A stretch of 7,078 bases of DNA. It comes from SOIV01 sp964435925 (GTDB lineage Bacteria > Acidobacteriota > Aminicenantia > Aminicenantales > Aminicenantaceae). A program made the translations under genes and the position numbers. The notes beneath the pieces were generated by a model that ran no database searches, was not told where the DNA came from, and saw only the letters and a list, made by a program, of their open reading frames with translations. The stretch lies in the NCBI GenBank assembly GCA_964435925.1, contig CAYTBG010000127.1, positions 1 through 7,078 of the forward strand, written 5' to 3'. Below are positions 6,195 to 7,078 of this stretch, one piece after another. Numbering within the stretch: the stretch's first letter is position 1; each line of letters opens with the position of its first letter.

Positions 6195-6911
6195 TCAATA
6201 TTTTTCGATGAGGGCTATCATTTCTTTAACAGCCTTCTCTATCCCTACCATAGCGGATCGAGCCACGATGGAGAAGCCGATGCTGAATTCTTTAATTTCA
6301 GGGATAGCAGCAACAGGAAGGACATTTTTATAATCCAGTCCATGGCCAGCGTTAACTTCAAGGCCCAATTCATGGCCGCGTTCAGCTGCCTTTTTAATCT
6401 CAGCAAGAGCTTCCTCTCGTTTTTTTCCTGGTTTTAGATCTGCGTACTTTCCAGTATTAAGTTCAATGAGAGATACGCCGGCCTTGTGACATACTTCGAT
6501 TTGTTTTAGATCAGGGTCGACAAAAATACTGACTTTTATCCCTGCATTTTTTAAGTCCCAGATGAAAGGAGTCAGATGCTTCTCGTTCGACACAACATCC
6601 AGCCCCCCTTCTGTAGTCAATTCCTGCTCATGCTCGGGTACCAAAGAGACGATATCCGGTTTTATCGAAAAAGTAATTTTCTTCATTTCTTCTGTTGCGG
6701 CCATCTCTAAGATGAGCTTGGTTTTAACAACCTCTCTTAACACCTTTAGGTCTCTTTCTTTGATGTGGCGTCTATCTCCTCTTAAGTGACAAACAACGCC
6801 ATCTGCTCCTGCCTGCTCTGCTATGAGAGCTGCCAGAATGGGTTCTGGCTCATGACTGCGCCGAGCCTCTCTTATTGTCGCAAAATGATCCACATTGACG
6901 GCGAGTTTCAT
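6195..6911 (-). CDS. pdxJ: Pyridoxine 5'-phosphate synthase
   Basis: PdxJ condenses 1-deoxy-D-xylulose 5-phosphate with 3-amino-2-oxopropyl phosphate to form pyridoxine 5'-phosphate, the ring-closing step of the DXP-dependent vitamin B6 pathway, in the cytoplasm. The 238 residues cover the whole TIM barrel. Family motifs run in order: VNVDHFATIREAR (5-17), CHLRGDRRHI (41-50) with H42, LEMAATEEM (68-76) with E69, LVPEHEQELTTEGGLDV (90-106), ELNTGKYAD (150-158) and EVNAGHGLDYKNV (185-197) with H190. H42, E69 and H190 correspond to the catalytic residues His45, Glu72 and His193 of the E. coli enzyme. Two changes stand out: HLRGD where E. coli has HLRED, and IGFSIVARS (211-219) where most enzymes read IGHxIIxRA. 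The start at 6911 is supported by a strong GGAGG (6917-6921) 5 bases upstream. It is the first gene of a minus-strand unit with the M20 hydrolase, transcribed from a likely promoter at 6932-6959. Confidence 0.97.
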   Translation of the reverse strand: MKLAVNVDHFATIREARRSHEPEPILAALIAEQAGADGVVCHLRGDRRHIKERDLKVLREVVKTKLILEMAATEEMKKITFSIKPDIVSLVPEHEQELTTEGGLDVVSNEKHLTPFIWDLKNAGIKVSIFVDPDLKQIEVCHKAGVSLIELNTGKYADLKPGKKREEALAEIKKAAERGHELGLEVNAGHGLDYKNVLPVAAIPEIKEFSIGFSIVARSAMVGIEKAVKEMIALIEKY

Positions 6912-6931
6912 TTTCTCCTCCCGTTACATTT

Positions 6932-6959
6932 AGTATAAACGGAATATATATTTTTGCAA
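6932..6959 (-). promoter_or_regulatory. Predicted sigma-70-type promoter of pdxJ and the M20 gene
   Basis: On the minus strand TTGCAA (6954-6959, four of six -35 bases) and TATACT (6932-6937, five of six -10 bases) are separated by 16 bases, with an AT-rich spacer. The start point would fall some 15 bases before the pdxJ ATG, just upstream of its ribosome-binding site, leaving no room for a riboswitch. The -35 lies 3 bp from a palindromic repeat, so the promoter is the first unique sequence after the repeat cluster. Confidence 0.55.
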
Positions 6960-6962
6960 TGT

Positions 6963-6992
6963 CATTGCGAGCCCTGAAAGGGCGTGGCAATC
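6963..6992. repeat. Short palindromic intergenic repeat, with inner hairpin
   Basis: The same family as 54-85. The outer arms ATTGC and GCAAT enclose a second perfect stem, GCCCT-GAA-AGGGC (6971-6983), so a single strand could form a two-tier hairpin. It lies directly upstream of the pdxJ -35 box. In translation such repeats give recurrent FARNDG/RARNDI-type peptides, which explains the spurious frame running through here. Confidence 0.7.
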
Positions 6993-6995
6993 CGT

Positions 6996-7021
6996 CGTTG
7001 CGAGCGAAGCGCGGCAATATC
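6996..7021. repeat. Short palindromic intergenic repeat, second copy in tandem
   Basis: GTTGC (6997-7001) and GCAAT (7014-7018) pair with one G-T mismatch around GAGCGAAGCGCG, the typical core of the family. It follows the copy at 6963-6992 after three bases and precedes the 40-bp repeat at the right end. Confidence 0.65.
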
Positions 7022-7038
7022 ATACAATAAATTGTCAT

Positions 7039-7078
7039 TCAGGCTGTGTCGCAATTAATTGCCAGATTTAAAATGGGA
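7039..7078 (-). repeat. 40-bp repeat, right inverted copy, reaching the last base
   Basis: An exact reverse-complement match to 16-55 across all 40 bases. It runs up to the final base of the window, so the repeat may be longer outside. As at the left end it is next to members of the palindromic ATTGCGAG family, here separated by 17 bases. Confidence 0.85.

Noticed and set aside
5666..6211. 181-residue plus-strand frame
   Set aside because: It is antisense to the M20 gene, whose metal-binding motifs are all intact; serine- and proline-rich composition is typical of a shadow frame.
6850..7038. 62-residue minus-strand frame containing RNDGLPRPFRARND
   Set aside because: This is the characteristic translation of ATTGCGAG-type intergenic repeats and it overlaps the well-supported pdxJ start.
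16..7078. Transposon or genomic island bounded by the 40-bp inverted repeats
   Set aside because: No transposase, integrase or target duplication is visible, and the cargo is ordinary metabolic genes; kept only as a question in the findings.
1..7078. Defence system, CRISPR array, toxin-antitoxin pair, riboswitch or phage remnant
   Set aside because: Both strands were read for these; all substantial coding DNA is explained by peptidase, hydrolase, release-factor-like and B6 genes, and the only tandem repeats lack CRISPR-like spacers.

Overview
The window looks like a piece of a moderate-GC bacterial chromosome from a peptide- and amino-acid-degrading, didermic lineage. Two large exported peptidases (M14 and S9), an M20-type amidohydrolase, a short GGQ release-factor-like protein and many short palindromic intergenic repeats recall uncultured phyla such as Aminicenantes or other Acidobacteriota relatives. 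That placement is a low-confidence inference; no marker gene settles it. There is no rRNA, tRNA, CRISPR array, phage gene or transposase.

Layout. Positions 1-95 hold a 40-bp repeat and a palindromic repeat. Positions 96-1778 (minus) encode an exported M14 zinc carboxypeptidase. The divergent gap 1779-2032 holds, within the M14 leader, four 18-bp tandem repeats and a perfect hairpin, plus a plausible M14 promoter. Positions 2033-2461 (plus) encode a codon-independent release-factor-like protein, the only plus-strand gene. Positions 2471-2584 (minus) carry what looks like the C-terminal scrap of a second M20 hydrolase. Positions 2657-4750 (minus) encode an exported S9 prolyl-oligopeptidase-family enzyme, preceded by a possible 36-residue leader ORF that overlaps its start. 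Positions 4957-6183 (minus) encode an M20 carbamoylase/allantoate-amidohydrolase-like enzyme, and 6195-6911 (minus) encode PdxJ. Positions 6912-7078 hold the pdxJ promoter, two palindromic repeats and an inverted copy of the 40-bp repeat from the left end.

How the genes fit together. pdxJ and the M20 gene are 11 bp apart and almost certainly co-transcribed; the S9 gene follows in the same direction after 206 bp and may be read from the same promoter or its own. S9 and M14 would trim peptides outside the cytoplasm, the M20 enzyme would hydrolyse an N-substituted amino acid or ureide in the cytoplasm, and PdxJ supplies the vitamin B6 ring needed by aminotransferases. This is a plausible amino-acid catabolism neighbourhood rather than a new defence or mobile system.

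The most interesting signals are non-coding or vestigial: the tandem repeats and hairpin in the M14 leader, the overlapping leader ORF of the S9 gene, the M20 remnant next to the intact copy, and the exact 40-bp inverted repeats at the two window ends. The right copy stops at the last base, so the window may be a contig broken in a dispersed repeat.
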